64,000 nucleotides of DNA from Herpomyces periplanetae (Eukaryota; Ascomycota; Laboulbeniomycetes; Herpomycetales; Herpomycetaceae), in the NCBI GenBank assembly GCA_009733715.1, contig WMKJ01000009.1:62001-126000 (forward strand), written 5' to 3'. The translations under genes and the position numbers were made by a program. Shown here one piece after another: positions 22,157 to 33,072 of this stretch (its first letter is position 1; the number at the start of each line of letters is the position of its first letter). Under the pieces are notes generated by a model, which was not told the origin of the DNA, searched no databases, and was given only the letters and a program-made list of their open reading frames with translations.

Positions 22157-23683
22157 ATGACTGTTAAAAAATGTGGGCGAACTCTTCGTATGTTTTCGGC
22201 ACTTGAAGTTCAAGAGCTTATTGAACGTGGAAGAACCATAATTATCTATAAAGATCGGATTCTCTTGTGTGATGCATGGCTTCCTTATCATCCAGGAGGT
22301 TCTTTAGCAATACAACATCTAGTCGGTAGGGACGCCTCGGACGAAATTGATGCTCTACACTCAATTGAAGCCATTAAACTCATGGAAAAATATCAAGTCG
22401 GCCGTGTTCAACTTCCGTGGGTTAGTTTGGTGCCCCCCCTTCATTCTACTTCACGAAATATTCACAATACCCCCAATCTTTCTAAAACTTTTGACAAGAC
22501 GCTTGATAAAAATAGGAAAAAGCAAAATCACCCAGTCCACATCGATCTTATCTCTGGGAAGCAATTGCATATTGATTGCTTGGAGTATCCTCCACTAGAT
22601 TCCAACGTTCAAGTTAACATAAAAGAGAAGTATAGGATGTTACGCAATAAGCTCGAAAGTGAGGGACTGTTCGAATGTAACTATTGGGCATATGGCCGAG
22701 AATTTGCTAGATACCTAGCACTCTTAGGTCTTAGTTTGGGATTTTTGCATGTTAAATGGTACGTGACAAGTGCTGTATTCATGGGGTGTTTTTGGCATCA
22801 GTTAGCCTTTACTGCTCATGATGCAGGACATATGGGAATAACGCACAATTTTTACATGGATACATTAATTGGAATATTCGTGGCAGATTTATGCGGAGGA
22901 TTATCATTAGGATGGTGGAAGCATAATCATAATGTTCATCACATTGTCACTAATTCCCCAGAACATGATCCCGATATACAACATTTACCATTTTTTGCCG
23001 TTTCGTCCAAGTTTCTCGAGTCAATTTACTCAAGCTTTTACGGCTGTAAATTGCCGTATGATGCAGCGAGTAAATTTTTCGTTCGATACCAAAATTATCT
23101 ATATTATATTGTACTTTTATTTGGAAGGTTCAACTTGTATCGTTTGAGTTTAATTTACCTTATCAAAGGACAAGGGCCACGAAGAGGAAAGGCTCGATAT
23201 TTTCGACATACGGAAATAATGTGTCAAATTATCTTTTACTTTTGGTTTGGGTACCTTCTGTGTTATCGTTCAATACTGAACATGCGGTCAAGAGTGATTT
23301 ACATACTAGTTAGCCATATGATCACCATGCCGTTACATCTTCAGATTACCCTGAGTCATTTCGCTATGGGAACAGGACATATAACAAATGGACAAGAGTC
23401 ATTTCCACAGCGTATGCTTCGTACCACTATGGATGTAGATTGCCCGGAATGGTTGGACTTCTTTCATGGGGGATTACAATTTCAGGCTATACACCATTTG
23501 TACCCTAGAATGCCACGACACAATTTAAGAAGAGCGCAAAGTCTAGTTAAAGAGTTTTGCACTGACGTAAAAATTCCCTATGCATATTATGGGTTTGTCG
23601 AAGGAAATAGAGCTGTGCTAAGTCGATTGGAACAGGTCGCGAGACAAGCTTCTATATTGTCAACCTACAATAAATCTACTTAA
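22157..23683 (+). CDS. Delta-8 sphingolipid desaturase with cytochrome b5 domain
   Basis: This ER membrane enzyme puts a double bond at C8 of the ceramide long-chain base, a step in fungal glucosylceramide synthesis. It is a single exon of about 508 residues. An N-terminal cytochrome b5 domain shows the haem motif HPGG (in LPYHPGGSLAIQ) and a second His in IDALHS. The desaturase part has three histidine boxes, HDAGHMG, HNHNVHH and QAIHHLYP; the Gln in the third box marks front-end desaturases. Membrane helices flank the boxes. The delta-8 assignment over a front-end acyl-lipid desaturase rests on general resemblance. The ATG at 22157 lies 28 bases after the upstream stop, leaving no room for a normal promoter between genes. 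Confidence 0.87.
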   Translation: MTVKKCGRTLRMFSALEVQELIERGRTIIIYKDRILLCDAWLPYHPGGSLAIQHLVGRDASDEIDALHSIEAIKLMEKYQVGRVQLPWVSLVPPLHSTSRNIHNTPNLSKTFDKTLDKNRKKQNHPVHIDLISGKQLHIDCLEYPPLDSNVQVNIKEKYRMLRNKLESEGLFECNYWAYGREFARYLALLGLSLGFLHVKWYVTSAVFMGCFWHQLAFTAHDAGHMGITHNFYMDTLIGIFVADLCGGLSLGWWKHNHNVHHIVTNSPEHDPDIQHLPFFAVSSKFLESIYSSFYGCKLPYDAASKFFVRYQNYLYYIVLLFGRFNLYRLSLIYLIKGQGPRRGKARYFRHTEIMCQIIFYFWFGYLLCYRSILNMRSRVIYILVSHMITMPLHLQITLSHFAMGTGHITNGQESFPQRMLRTTMDVDCPEWLDFFHGGLQFQAIHHLYPRMPRHNLRRAQSLVKEFCTDVKIPYAYYGFVEGNRAVLSRLEQVARQASILSTYNKST

Positions 23684-23963
23684 TTTTATGCTTATCTACC
23701 CTTATCCTTATTTTGCTATCTGAAAAATCCCAAGTCCCTGAATATTTTACGTTTTACTTCGGCTCAAAGCAATCCGATAATTTTGGACCATTTCCCCAGC
23801 TGGCCAAAAGAAGTTTTTTACCCAATTGGGAATTAATGTATTGCAACACACGTGAAATCATGTGATGGCTTCTCGAACAGGATATTTAGGATGCCAAAGT
23901 GTGGTTGTGATTGTGATAGAGAGAATGAACAAGTGAGATCACGATCTTGTTAATTTTGGAAAC
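23684..23963. promoter_or_regulatory. RGP1 promoter region
   Basis: A 280-base spacer carries CACGTGA at 23849-23855 and TCATGTGA at 23859-23866, a pair 109-98 bases before RGP1. This pair has the same E-box plus variant arrangement seen before SOD2 and RPF2. Confidence 0.55.
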
Positions 23964-25550
23964 ATGGACAGTCCTTTTTCCGTAACGGAAAAGTTAGCTG
24001 ATGTTGAGTATACTCATAAACTTTTCGGACAGTTAATGTTGAAAGTTTGTTGGAAGAAAGGCTGTATGTGGAGTGGTGAACGAGCTAAATTCTCGATTAC
24101 ACTAATTAATGGAGAGGAATTACGGGAAAATATCGAGGAAGAATACCCCAATGATGATAAAAGGGATGTTTTACACAGTGAACATTTAATGCTGGGCTTT
24201 GTCCAACTTTCAGGCTGGCTATCCCTAAACAAAGTATTAAAGGATGTGGATTTGAGTACTTTAAGAATCATTGGAAATGGGAATCAGGAAGAGTTAACAA
24301 GTGATTTTCATGGAGGCGGAATTATCGGTGTTTCGGCAAAGTTGCCGGAAGAAGTTGATCAAAATGTCAAAGCTGAAGCCAAAAGAGGTTTACTCGATGG
24401 TGTGAGACAATACACCAAATGGGCAGTTACTGGTAAAGCATCAGATGAGATTAAAGACTCAGATAATGCTTCTTCAACAGCTTTAATAATACCTAATTCA
24501 TCAAAAATAAGGATACTTTTTGCCGCACCCAAAATTCTCTTCGTTGATTTACCATTAAAATGTTCAAGTTCAAGGACATTTTCTTACGAAGTAGACCTAC
24601 CTCATGGCCTACCACCATCATATAAAGGTGGTATGCTAAGAATTAACTACTGGATTGAAGTAGGTGTTCAAAGAAAAAAATCAACTCATGTTGATCAAAG
24701 CCAGGAAAATCTGGACGATAATAATCATGAAATGGTGTGTATAAGGATCCCTCTAGGTATTCTGGGCAGTAAAGAGATGGTGGGAAGTAATCAAGCTAAG
24801 GATATATCACCGAAACTTTTATTCGGTGAAGCTGCTAGAGTTAGCGAAGAGAGTAAACCTAAAGTAAGGAATGGTTGCTATGGTACTAAAGTGTTAGGTC
24901 GAACTGGCCTTATGACTGGATCAAGAGAAGGGTTTACGGAATTTTTGCGCAAAAGAATCAAGGAGGATACATACAAAGCGGATGATGATATGCAAAATTG
25001 TAGTACCCATAACCAGATTACTGGGTTAACTAGGAAGCCAAAATGCATTAAAATAACTCGGGAGGGTAAGTTAATGTCGGAAGTTCACGTTAATCGTAAC
25101 GTATTCAAATTGGGGGATATGGTAAGAGTTCGATTGGACACGCGGAAATGTGAAATGAAAATATTACAATTTACAGCGTCACTTGTAACACTAGAAAGTA
25201 TAATTGGATCCATTACTGAAAGAAAAGTGAACTTGAATGATGAGGATTATTATGAAAAAGATTTCAAAGTTTGGACAAGAAGTTTATCATACTCGATGAT
25301 ATTTGCGCAGGCTAAATCGATAGTATTGTGTATTCCTTTATATGCTATTCCCCAATTTATTGCTGGACCTATAGCGGTCAACTGGGCTATCCGGCTCCAC
25401 TTCACAATTTTAAGAGGCAAAAGTTTGACTGTTGATGAGTCTCCTACACAAGTCCACCATGAAAGTGATTCGTTTGACGTGAACATTCCAATACATGTTC
25501 ATAGTGGGGCTATACGAGAGGCGGTTGGAGTTCATGATACAAAAGGGTGA
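23964..25550 (+). CDS. RGP1: RGP1 subunit of the Ric1-Rgp1 exchange factor
   Basis: Rgp1 partners Ric1 as guanine-nucleotide exchange factor for Ypt6/Rab6 at the Golgi. It is a single exon of 528 residues with an arrestin-like fold. Family blocks visible are GFVQLSGWLSLN near the N-terminus, KILFVDLPLKCSSSRTFSYE, LPHGLPPSYKGGMLRINYWI and the C-terminal region HFTILRGKS. An ELREN-to-DDKRD acidic loop and a Lys-rich middle part vary. Its stop lies only 36 bases from that of convergent POT1, so transcript ends must overlap. An E-box pair lies about 100 bases upstream. Confidence 0.83.
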   Translation: MDSPFSVTEKLADVEYTHKLFGQLMLKVCWKKGCMWSGERAKFSITLINGEELRENIEEEYPNDDKRDVLHSEHLMLGFVQLSGWLSLNKVLKDVDLSTLRIIGNGNQEELTSDFHGGGIIGVSAKLPEEVDQNVKAEAKRGLLDGVRQYTKWAVTGKASDEIKDSDNASSTALIIPNSSKIRILFAAPKILFVDLPLKCSSSRTFSYEVDLPHGLPPSYKGGMLRINYWIEVGVQRKKSTHVDQSQENLDDNNHEMVCIRIPLGILGSKEMVGSNQAKDISPKLLFGEAARVSEESKPKVRNGCYGTKVLGRTGLMTGSREGFTEFLRKRIKEDTYKADDDMQNCSTHNQITGLTRKPKCIKITREGKLMSEVHVNRNVFKLGDMVRVRLDTRKCEMKILQFTASLVTLESIIGSITERKVNLNDEDYYEKDFKVWTRSLSYSMIFAQAKSIVLCIPLYAIPQFIAGPIAVNWAIRLHFTILRGKSLTVDESPTQVHHESDSFDVNIPIHVHSGAIREAVGVHDTKG

Positions 25551-25586
25551 CGTTTCTCCGTCTACATTACATATCCATAATTACAA

Positions 25587-27824
25587 TTACACTTCATCCA
25601 ATACTCTTTCTTGTATATCAAAAAATTTGAAACAGCGGATCCACTTACCGTCCAAGCGTATACCATACTCTTGGATACAGCAATGAAATGGCACATTTTG
25701 CAATGCACAGCAACAATAACGTTGTGGAATTATTACATCGCTTGCGGCTGAAGTTGAATGTTCCTTTTCGCGACGATTACCACTCTGACCGGGTGATTCA
25801 TGAAAGATCCCGTGATGCTTGGGCTTGTTATGGGTTAACCAAGTTCCTGATCGTTTGATTTCTTCTAAATTTCCCCAAAGAAGGAATAATCTATTTTTCA
25901 ATCTCTCATAACAACCCGACCCATCTTTTACTTCACACGCTTCAAATCCAATGATCTTTCGACCAGTTTCATCATCTATTATTATTTCACAGCATTCTGA
26001 TAGATTTACGCACGAGCATACTTCTCCACCACATTTCTTCTTGGTCATAGGATCACTCACCAATAGTCTGAAGGCCCATTCCCACTTCCTGTCATTTTTA
26101 CTCAAATCATCATGACGATTCACCGCACCAGCGGGAATATAGCCAGACTTATCATTGATCAAATTGCGTGAGAATTGGCTAATTTTCGGTGGATGAAAAT
26201 CAATAATTTGGATGAAACTTCGGCACTTTAGATTGACAAATGGTGCGTAATGTATACGTTTGTCGGGTGTAACGTACCAGTGAAATTGGTGTTTTACAAG
26301 ATCTCGAATCGTTAAACACTTTCGCTCTTCATGGCTTGCTGTGAAAATTGAATTATCGGAAAGTGGTACTTGTGTGTTTCCTGGTATTCTTTCACCTCTC
26401 TTTGGTCCGGTAATGCATTCGATTTTCTCGCCGTTATCTCTTCGAATATTCTCTGCTAGTAAGCTGTTTTTAAATGAAGTTTCCTTGTAAGCGTGCTCGC
26501 GCTTTGTTAAGTCATCGTAATCTGTAGTGTACAATTTTTCCTCACGGGTAAGCTTCTTGATGAAACTTTTTTTTTCACTTATCACATCATCCGATATATC
26601 TGCTTCAAGTATATCGTGAAACAATTTTGTGTGAATATTACCAAAGATGACTACATTGCCACTTGATATACATTTTTTTGTATAATTGGCTTGTTTACCG
26701 TTAATGTAAACTTGTAAAGTTTTCTTACCAAACGGACCATCCCATTCTCCATGCTTTGCACTATCGTAGTAAATGAATCCACCTTTCTTGACCCGTTGAA
26801 CGCCCGTCCCGGAGCCGTCTAAATAATTAGTATTTCCAGATTGCCCCTTAACAGGTGGTTTAGCGAAATTGTACAGCAATGAGTTAGTCGTGTAATCCGT
26901 TACGAATAGAATTACTCTTGACTCCTGCACTACAATCTTTTTTGTCACAATACACACCAATGAGTATGAATTTTCGGGTTCTAGATCCTTAATTTTTGTT
27001 AAGTCAAGTCGAGTCGGTTCTTTGGGCTCAATAATCGTGTTGAGTGTTTCGTCGGTAAATTGATCGCCAGTTAACCCACAATTTTGAAGCCAATCGTAAA
27101 ATTCACTCATGTAAGTTGCTACTTCCTGTCCCACACTACTTGACATGCCGGCGGGTTGCCATTTACGTAGAAATCGTGTTCTATTCTGCCGAGAAAATTT
27201 ATTCACGCTAACTTGTTCCAATTGTGTAAAACTTTGGCATAACAAGCCACATTTACGCTGTTGCCGGAAAATCTGTAGTGTTGTAAATGTTGTATTAACG
27301 TAGTTAAAACCCAGTATATAAATGTCAGATATGAGCTTACACACAAACATTCATTCACCGTTTGGCGGGAAAAGGATGAGGAATACATTTAATTAAGTAA
27401 AGCAAGACACTTGACATGAAATTTTTACGAGTTAACAAATACAAACCTGTGCGTTGCGTAGAATGATAAATTCGCTTTTTTCTTGAAATTTGGGTAAGTT
27501 ATCTCGTGCACGAAAAAAGCGTAAATCAATAAATCGTGCAGGGCCCAAAGATGGATCCATTAGAGCAATACTTAACATCCAATCTAAAAAAATTAAACGC
27601 AGTTAATCTCACCTCTTAATATATTCCGAATTAGCTTACACTTAACTCCACATCCTCATTAACATACCCGATCCTCTAGTTTTGGTTGGTTCAGGAACTC
27701 GCGCAATAAAAGCAATAATGTCAACTCGATTTTTCAATGGGTAAGCATCAAGAGTTTGAAGTGCGTCAAACCCAGACGGTGGTCTGATATAAGCGCTATA
27801 CATCGAAGATAAACTTTGATTCAT
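25587..27824 (-). CDS. POT1: Telomere single-strand binding protein POT1
   Basis: POT1 binds the G-rich telomeric overhang and protects chromosome ends. Exons on the minus strand are 27824-27668, 27583-27447 and 27272-25587, about 659 residues. The first OB fold is rebuilt by splicing: VDIIAFIARVPEPTKTRGS, then DWMLSIALMDPSL and FIILRNAQ. A second OB fold follows with VTDYTTNSLLYNF, GEWDGPFGKKTLQVYINGK and GNVVIFGNIHTKLFHD. The C-terminal third is Cys-rich (KKKCGGEVCSCVNLSECC) with IDFHPPKISQFSRN before it, like the C-terminal module of POT1/TPP1-binding proteins. The start at 27824 is the best placed ATG; a long upstream frame is probably leader. Divergent from the MSD1-like gene; ATCACATG lies at 28058-28065. 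Confidence 0.87.
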
Positions 27825-28652
27825 AATTTCATATAACGGAAAAGTTAAGTGATAAATAGTGTGCATAGAAATATATAGGTATATAAACCTTTGATACTTG
27901 CAGTTATCATTACACGCCACAGTGATAGTTATTCGCATCCACTTTCCCCTAAGAATACCAGCAATAACCCCGTCAATTATCACTAATTTTATCCAATAAC
28001 TTAAACTACCAATCCTAAATATTTTCCTAGACTTGCGTCCTACCGCTCTCTCTACAATCACATGTAAACAATCCTCCAATTCCACGGGTCTTAGTCAGCC
28101 AAGCTATACATCTGAACTTTTTCAACTTTGGGAAGGAAAGGGCAAACAGCAACTTACAATACATCCAATTAGTCGTCTGAAGTTTAGACAGTAGCTCCTG
28201 CCGAATTGTTTGGGCGGACCGAATTTAAGCCGGGTGGACAGCATCGTTTCGGAAAGGAATAACATTTTTCACGGGGAAGGGGTTTTTTAGGACGAACGCG
28301 AGTATGCGCAAGATTGAATGAAGATTTTTTCTACTTACTGGGAGAATATTGACCTGAAATTGTTTTGTATTCGTTGTTGCGTTTTATCTTATTTGATTGT
28401 TAAGTGGTGAAACAAAGGAATTCAGTATCAAAGCGTGTACGCGTACACCCGCTCATACACAAGGATTGGACACGCTGAAAAAGGGCAAATTGAGTATGCG
28501 CGTACATACATCTTGATCAGTTGATCATAGAACAACGCGGCTGGTTTGGTGAACTTGACAATTTCTATTCATCGGTAGTGCTGATACTAGTGGTGCTAGA
28601 ATTGTCTCATTTACACTGAAGAATTAAAAGTTATACACATTTTGAAATTGAG
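27825..28652. promoter_or_regulatory. Shared promoter POT1 / MSD1-like
   Basis: An 828-base spacer separates two divergent start codons. It carries ATCACATG at 28058-28065 and the perfect 14-base palindrome GTGTACGCGTACAC at 28435-28448, 205 bases before the MSD1-like start. Confidence 0.5.
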
Positions 28653-30636
28653 ATGACCGTGGCCGTAACATCTATTGCATCCGACGTTTCGGTATCTGCA
28701 CCACCCGTACCAACGCTGGTAGCGAACGGCTTTGAAAGTTTGCGCTCCGCTTCGACTTATTTGAATAACTTGCTACTCGGTCATGGTTTGCTACGTAACG
28801 CAAAGATTATCGACTTTGCTAATCCCCAAGGCGCTGATGGCGGTGTGGAAACTACTATGAATCTCATTATTAACTTAGTCCACGATTTAGTTCAACGTCA
28901 TGAAGCCGAACAAAAACACTGTGAATCGTTGTCGGATACCCTACAATCCCTTCGCAGTGAAAATGCACGTCAACACAAAGAGTTAAGACGTATGAACAAT
29001 AAAAATGAAGATTTACTTCGACAATTAACCTCTTCACAAGCTTTAGTTCGCACGGTTAATGCATCAGCTAAAGCCTCGGAGATGACCTTAAAAAGTTTAC
29101 GTGATGAAGTGACACGGTTAAAGGCAAATTTGGCACAATTGCGTGTGAGTTGTGCTAACGACGTTCGAAAAAGAGATGTGCAAATTACCCGTTTGAAGCA
29201 ACACTTAGCGTCAGTACAGCGTGGCGGAAAATCTACTCATATTAAGGGCGGCGTTACAGTTTTACAGCCCGGTGTATCCATGTCCAGTGTCCGGGAATCT
29301 TCTCCGGCATTAAATTCCTCTACACAAGATTCACCGGCTGCGTATATCGATATCGACGACCCTTCGTATACCTTACGTCATGAAACAACGGAATTTTTAA
29401 CCCAGTTAAGCCAAAATTTGAGCGAAGAGAACGACAACCTCATTGCGCTAGTCCGTCGCACCTTAATGATTTTGCGCCGGTTACAAGGCTTACCCGAAGA
29501 ACAATACGTTACTAACGGCTCAACAGACGCTAAGGCATCATTACATGATCCCGGAGAAACTCACGATGATCGGCGTAGTTTTAGTCCCTCACATTCATTA
29601 TCATCAACTCCAGCGCCCGAAGAGCTACTTACTCTGTTGCCTACGTCATTTGAAGTATTGGAAAGTGACATGAACGCAGCTTTATTGAGCATTTGTCATA
29701 TGTTAACGAATCCTAACTTTGTGTCAATTGATGAAGTTCACGCCCGTGAGGAACAGATTCAAAAGTTGAGATCAGGTTGGGAAATTATGGAGCAGAGATG
29801 GCAAGAAGTTATATCATTTATGGATACATGGCGTAAACGAATGCAAAGTAACGGAAATAGTATAGACTTGGAAGAGCTGCGACAAGGCTTAGAAATGAGT
29901 ATTAATATAACACCATCTATGCCATTTGTACGCAATGGAAAAATTATCGATGGGATCGGGCAATTGCAATCTAGCGAAAGTGGTGGGGATAATTACGATG
30001 ATTTGGGAAATGATGGAAAGGGTACTTCATTTTCATCCAGTGAGCTGTCTGATCAAAATGTTAAAATCTCTGATCTACAGTCTGAAGTGTATGAGCGGCA
30101 CACCCGATTGTACGGTATGTTAGTATTTTCGGTATTGCCAACTTGTGTAGTCTGAATGTTCATACCTTTAAGGGACAGCGTGTAAAAAACAAAAAGCACA
30201 ATGTGGTAACTAACGTGGTTGATATATAGATGATACATTACAGGGTTCGCCCCCGATGTCGAATTGTGGTGCTAACGGATCCCATGAAAAAGAATTGGTT
30301 AAGCAGGAGCCGCAATCATCTAATTCAACCCCGAGGTCAGTGTCTACGGTAACTACGTCAGCGTCGACGTCGACGTCAGTGGTAACAACAGCGACGAATG
30401 AAGAATTGAATTCTAAGGATGAAGGAACGAGTTTTCTTGATATAAATGAAACGGAAGAATTTAGTGAAACGATAACGGCATCGGGGAAGTTGAAAGCTGC
30501 AACAGCGGAGGCCATGACGCGGAGGATTGGCGTTAAAAGTTTTGCATGTGGATTACGTGCGGGACGAGCAATGAAATTACGATCATCATCACGAACACTT
30601 TTTCCTCGAGACACGGGAACGTTTCATCCGTCCTAG
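28653..30636 (+). CDS. ADIP-family coiled-coil protein (Msd1/SSX2IP-like)
   Basis: Exons 28653-30114 and 30230-30636 give about 622 residues. The N-terminal third is the conserved ADIP domain: SASTYLNNLLLGHGLLRNAK, then TTMNLIINLVHDLVQRHEAE and a coiled coil to about residue 190. In animals SSX2IP and in fission yeast Msd1 act at the centrosome or spindle pole body, anchoring microtubules; that role is inferred here. A second helical part (FEVLESDMNAALLSICHM) is followed by a Ser/Thr-rich C-terminus with a basic end. The splice keeps frame when the acceptor at 30228-30229 is used; the later AG at 30244 does not. It diverges from POT1. Confidence 0.8.
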
Positions 30637-33048
30637 CTAGGATGTAAGTGGCTAGTCATTCGGCGTGGAAAGACTGGACATAGCATACAATGCGTGGAGC
30701 TGTGCCTTAAAATACATATACCATGAGCTAGACAATTTGTGCAGGGGTGAGAGTAGCGTGAGATGTGTGATTGGAAAATAACAGTGCGGAGATGAAGGGT
30801 TTGACTAAATTGGACGAATTACTCGTTTGTACCAACAGGCAAATTATCGTGTGCGTGCATATGCACATGCATATGTGCGCTTGTGCTTGCGCATACATGA
30901 GTATGCGTACTCATTAAACTATCCGTTCAATTGCGTGGCCGGTAACAGTTCTGTACAAGTTTTACAATTGATCATTTTCTGTGCATGTTGAATCGCCGCA
31001 TAGTCATAAATGTTATCAGTACACAGCTGGAAGGGCAGTGGACTTGACTATGCAGTCAAATTGAAGCCAAATTTACGGATTTTTAGCATGACTTTACCTC
31101 TATCCGATGTTCACAATGGGGTGTGTTCAAGTATAGCTAGGCAGTGAGTTAATACTACTAGATAGAGCAAGATTTTGAAAGCTATACACTATTAACAGAA
31201 CGGTGGTGGTGATGATGGAAATGGTATGTAAGGGTATATGCATGAAATTTGATTGGTAATAAAGTGAAAACTTGTCAAGAATATTGACAGTTTACTAGTA
31301 AAATTGGTTTATGTACATTGGAGAAATGATTACATTATGATTATAGTCAGAAAAGTACGTTAAGATGGCCGGATATGCGCAGAAAAAGGTATCAGAGACA
31401 ACATTGGCGGACGTGATTCATAGTTGACATGCCGCGAGCACATACGGTGTGATGAACGGGGAGCGAGGAACGGGTCTGTAGTGTCGCATGAGTTGTTACG
31501 CCTGCGGGATGTAAGGAATATTCAGTGTGGTATGTAAAGAATGAAGAACATGGTAGCCATGACTACGCACGCAATGGGGCCGGGAAGATGAGATATTCAC
31601 ACGATCATGTAAGTGTGTACAGTGTTAAAAGTGCGCCCGAGCGGGTAAGCACGTAGGCGCTGGCGTGCGCATAAAAAAGAGGTAGAAATATTACCAAGCT
31701 TGCGGTATGCAGCACGACAATGATGAGGCCATTGCACGGCTAAGTTCAGTAACAATAGTGATAAGATGTGGAGTTGAATGATGGATCGCATTACTGAAGA
31801 AGAGAGTGTGGGGTAGCAATGGTGATGGAAATGAGAATCATACGGTTAAAGTTTAAAACAAAAAAAGGGATTGGAGGAGGCCGTGTTGATCGATTTGGGT
31901 TAACACAGTATTATAATCCCGAACAGATTAACACTCTAGAGATGAAGGATAGGCTTGCATTCGTAAACGGAGTTTTCACGTTCACATTAATCACTCGAAT
32001 GATCCGTTTCCGGCGTAATCACCGTTAAACGTAGTTACAGCTATACACGATACGCCCGAGTAAAAGTTGCAGCTGATCGGGATAATGCTGCCGTCACTCA
32101 CGATGGTCTAGGATACCGTAGAATTGGCAAATCCAGCGTTCACAACTTCGTAAATGTGTCTAGACAAGTATGCGTAAACCATGGTACAGGGAGGATGGAT
32201 TCGTACATGACCCACCTTGTCTTATGCAGCAAGATACAGAATGCATAATTAAGCTTTTATGTACACAGTCCACTACATTCCACAGTATTATACTACTAAA
32301 CGGGGGCGTGTACGGATCGAAGTAAACTGATGAGTTCTGGAGTGAACAATTTCATACCCTGGACCACCTTGCGTCGGGGGATTTCCGCAGCAGACAAATA
32401 GTATCATGACACACTATGATTAGCCAAGCGGCAAATGACAAACGACAAGCGTCATAGACTAGTGGCGAGTGGTGGATTTATGCGTGAGCGCCAGGCTAGT
32501 CAAGCGTTATTAAAAAGAAAGAAGACATGCCACCGTCGCTCCACCATGATGAGTACGGGTGATGTGTTGTTTAAATTAAGAGGAGTTAGCTATAGTAAAG
32601 GAGAGACCGTTGTTGCCGTCACGCGGGACGACGAGCTTGGTAGCGCGTGTAATGTAGAAAGTTCAGCACTCAAACAGCCAGCCAACTGGCCAGCCATTCA
32701 GCTGGAAAGTTTGCACACCAACGGACCAGGGGGTCACCCCCGCGTGGCTCTAGGATAAGTTGAACTGAAGTATGTATGCATACGAGTTTCACGAACACGG
32801 AGGGGGGAAGGGAGAATGATCGGTCGGAGTTTTAATATTTTATTTTTCTGCTTCGCTTAGCTTTGTCTTGCATTGCTCATATCCATCAGTTTAATGCGCG
32901 TGAATTAAGCAAGGGATTAAAGAGTGAGTGGAGTAAACTAGTTTAGCAACTAGTCAAGTTGGAGTGTTAGGGCACGCGCGCACACACGAGTACGTGCCAA
33001 AGCGTGTACGAGCTAGCAGTAACAGAGAATTCGAATCTTGTCTTGTGA
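30637..33048. other. Gene-poor region before the mitochondrial lysyl-tRNA synthetase gene
   Basis: About 2.4 kb has no assigned gene. An open frame at 32435-32758 (107 codons) is basic and has no family I recognise. A purine-pyrimidine alternating patch lies at 30849-30912 and a GC-alternating tract at 32972-32988. Plus-strand DNA is purine-rich in places. Non-coding RNA cannot be ruled in or out. Confidence 0.4.
30849..30912. repeat. Alternating purine-pyrimidine patch with nested palindromes
   Basis: The patch alternates purines and pyrimidines almost throughout and contains the perfect palindrome GTGCATATGCAC (30855-30866) and the short hairpin GAGTA-TGCG-TACTC (30899-30912). Such DNA can adopt Z-form or cruciform structure. 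It lies about 210 bases after the MSD1-like stop codon. Confidence 0.6.
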
Positions 33049-33072
33049 ATGCACATGTATACGAATTCCAAC

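Noticed and set aside
30245-30255. Acceptor just before 30245 for the MSD1-like gene
   Set aside because: Joined to the only good donor it runs into a stop; the acceptor at 30228-30229 keeps frame.
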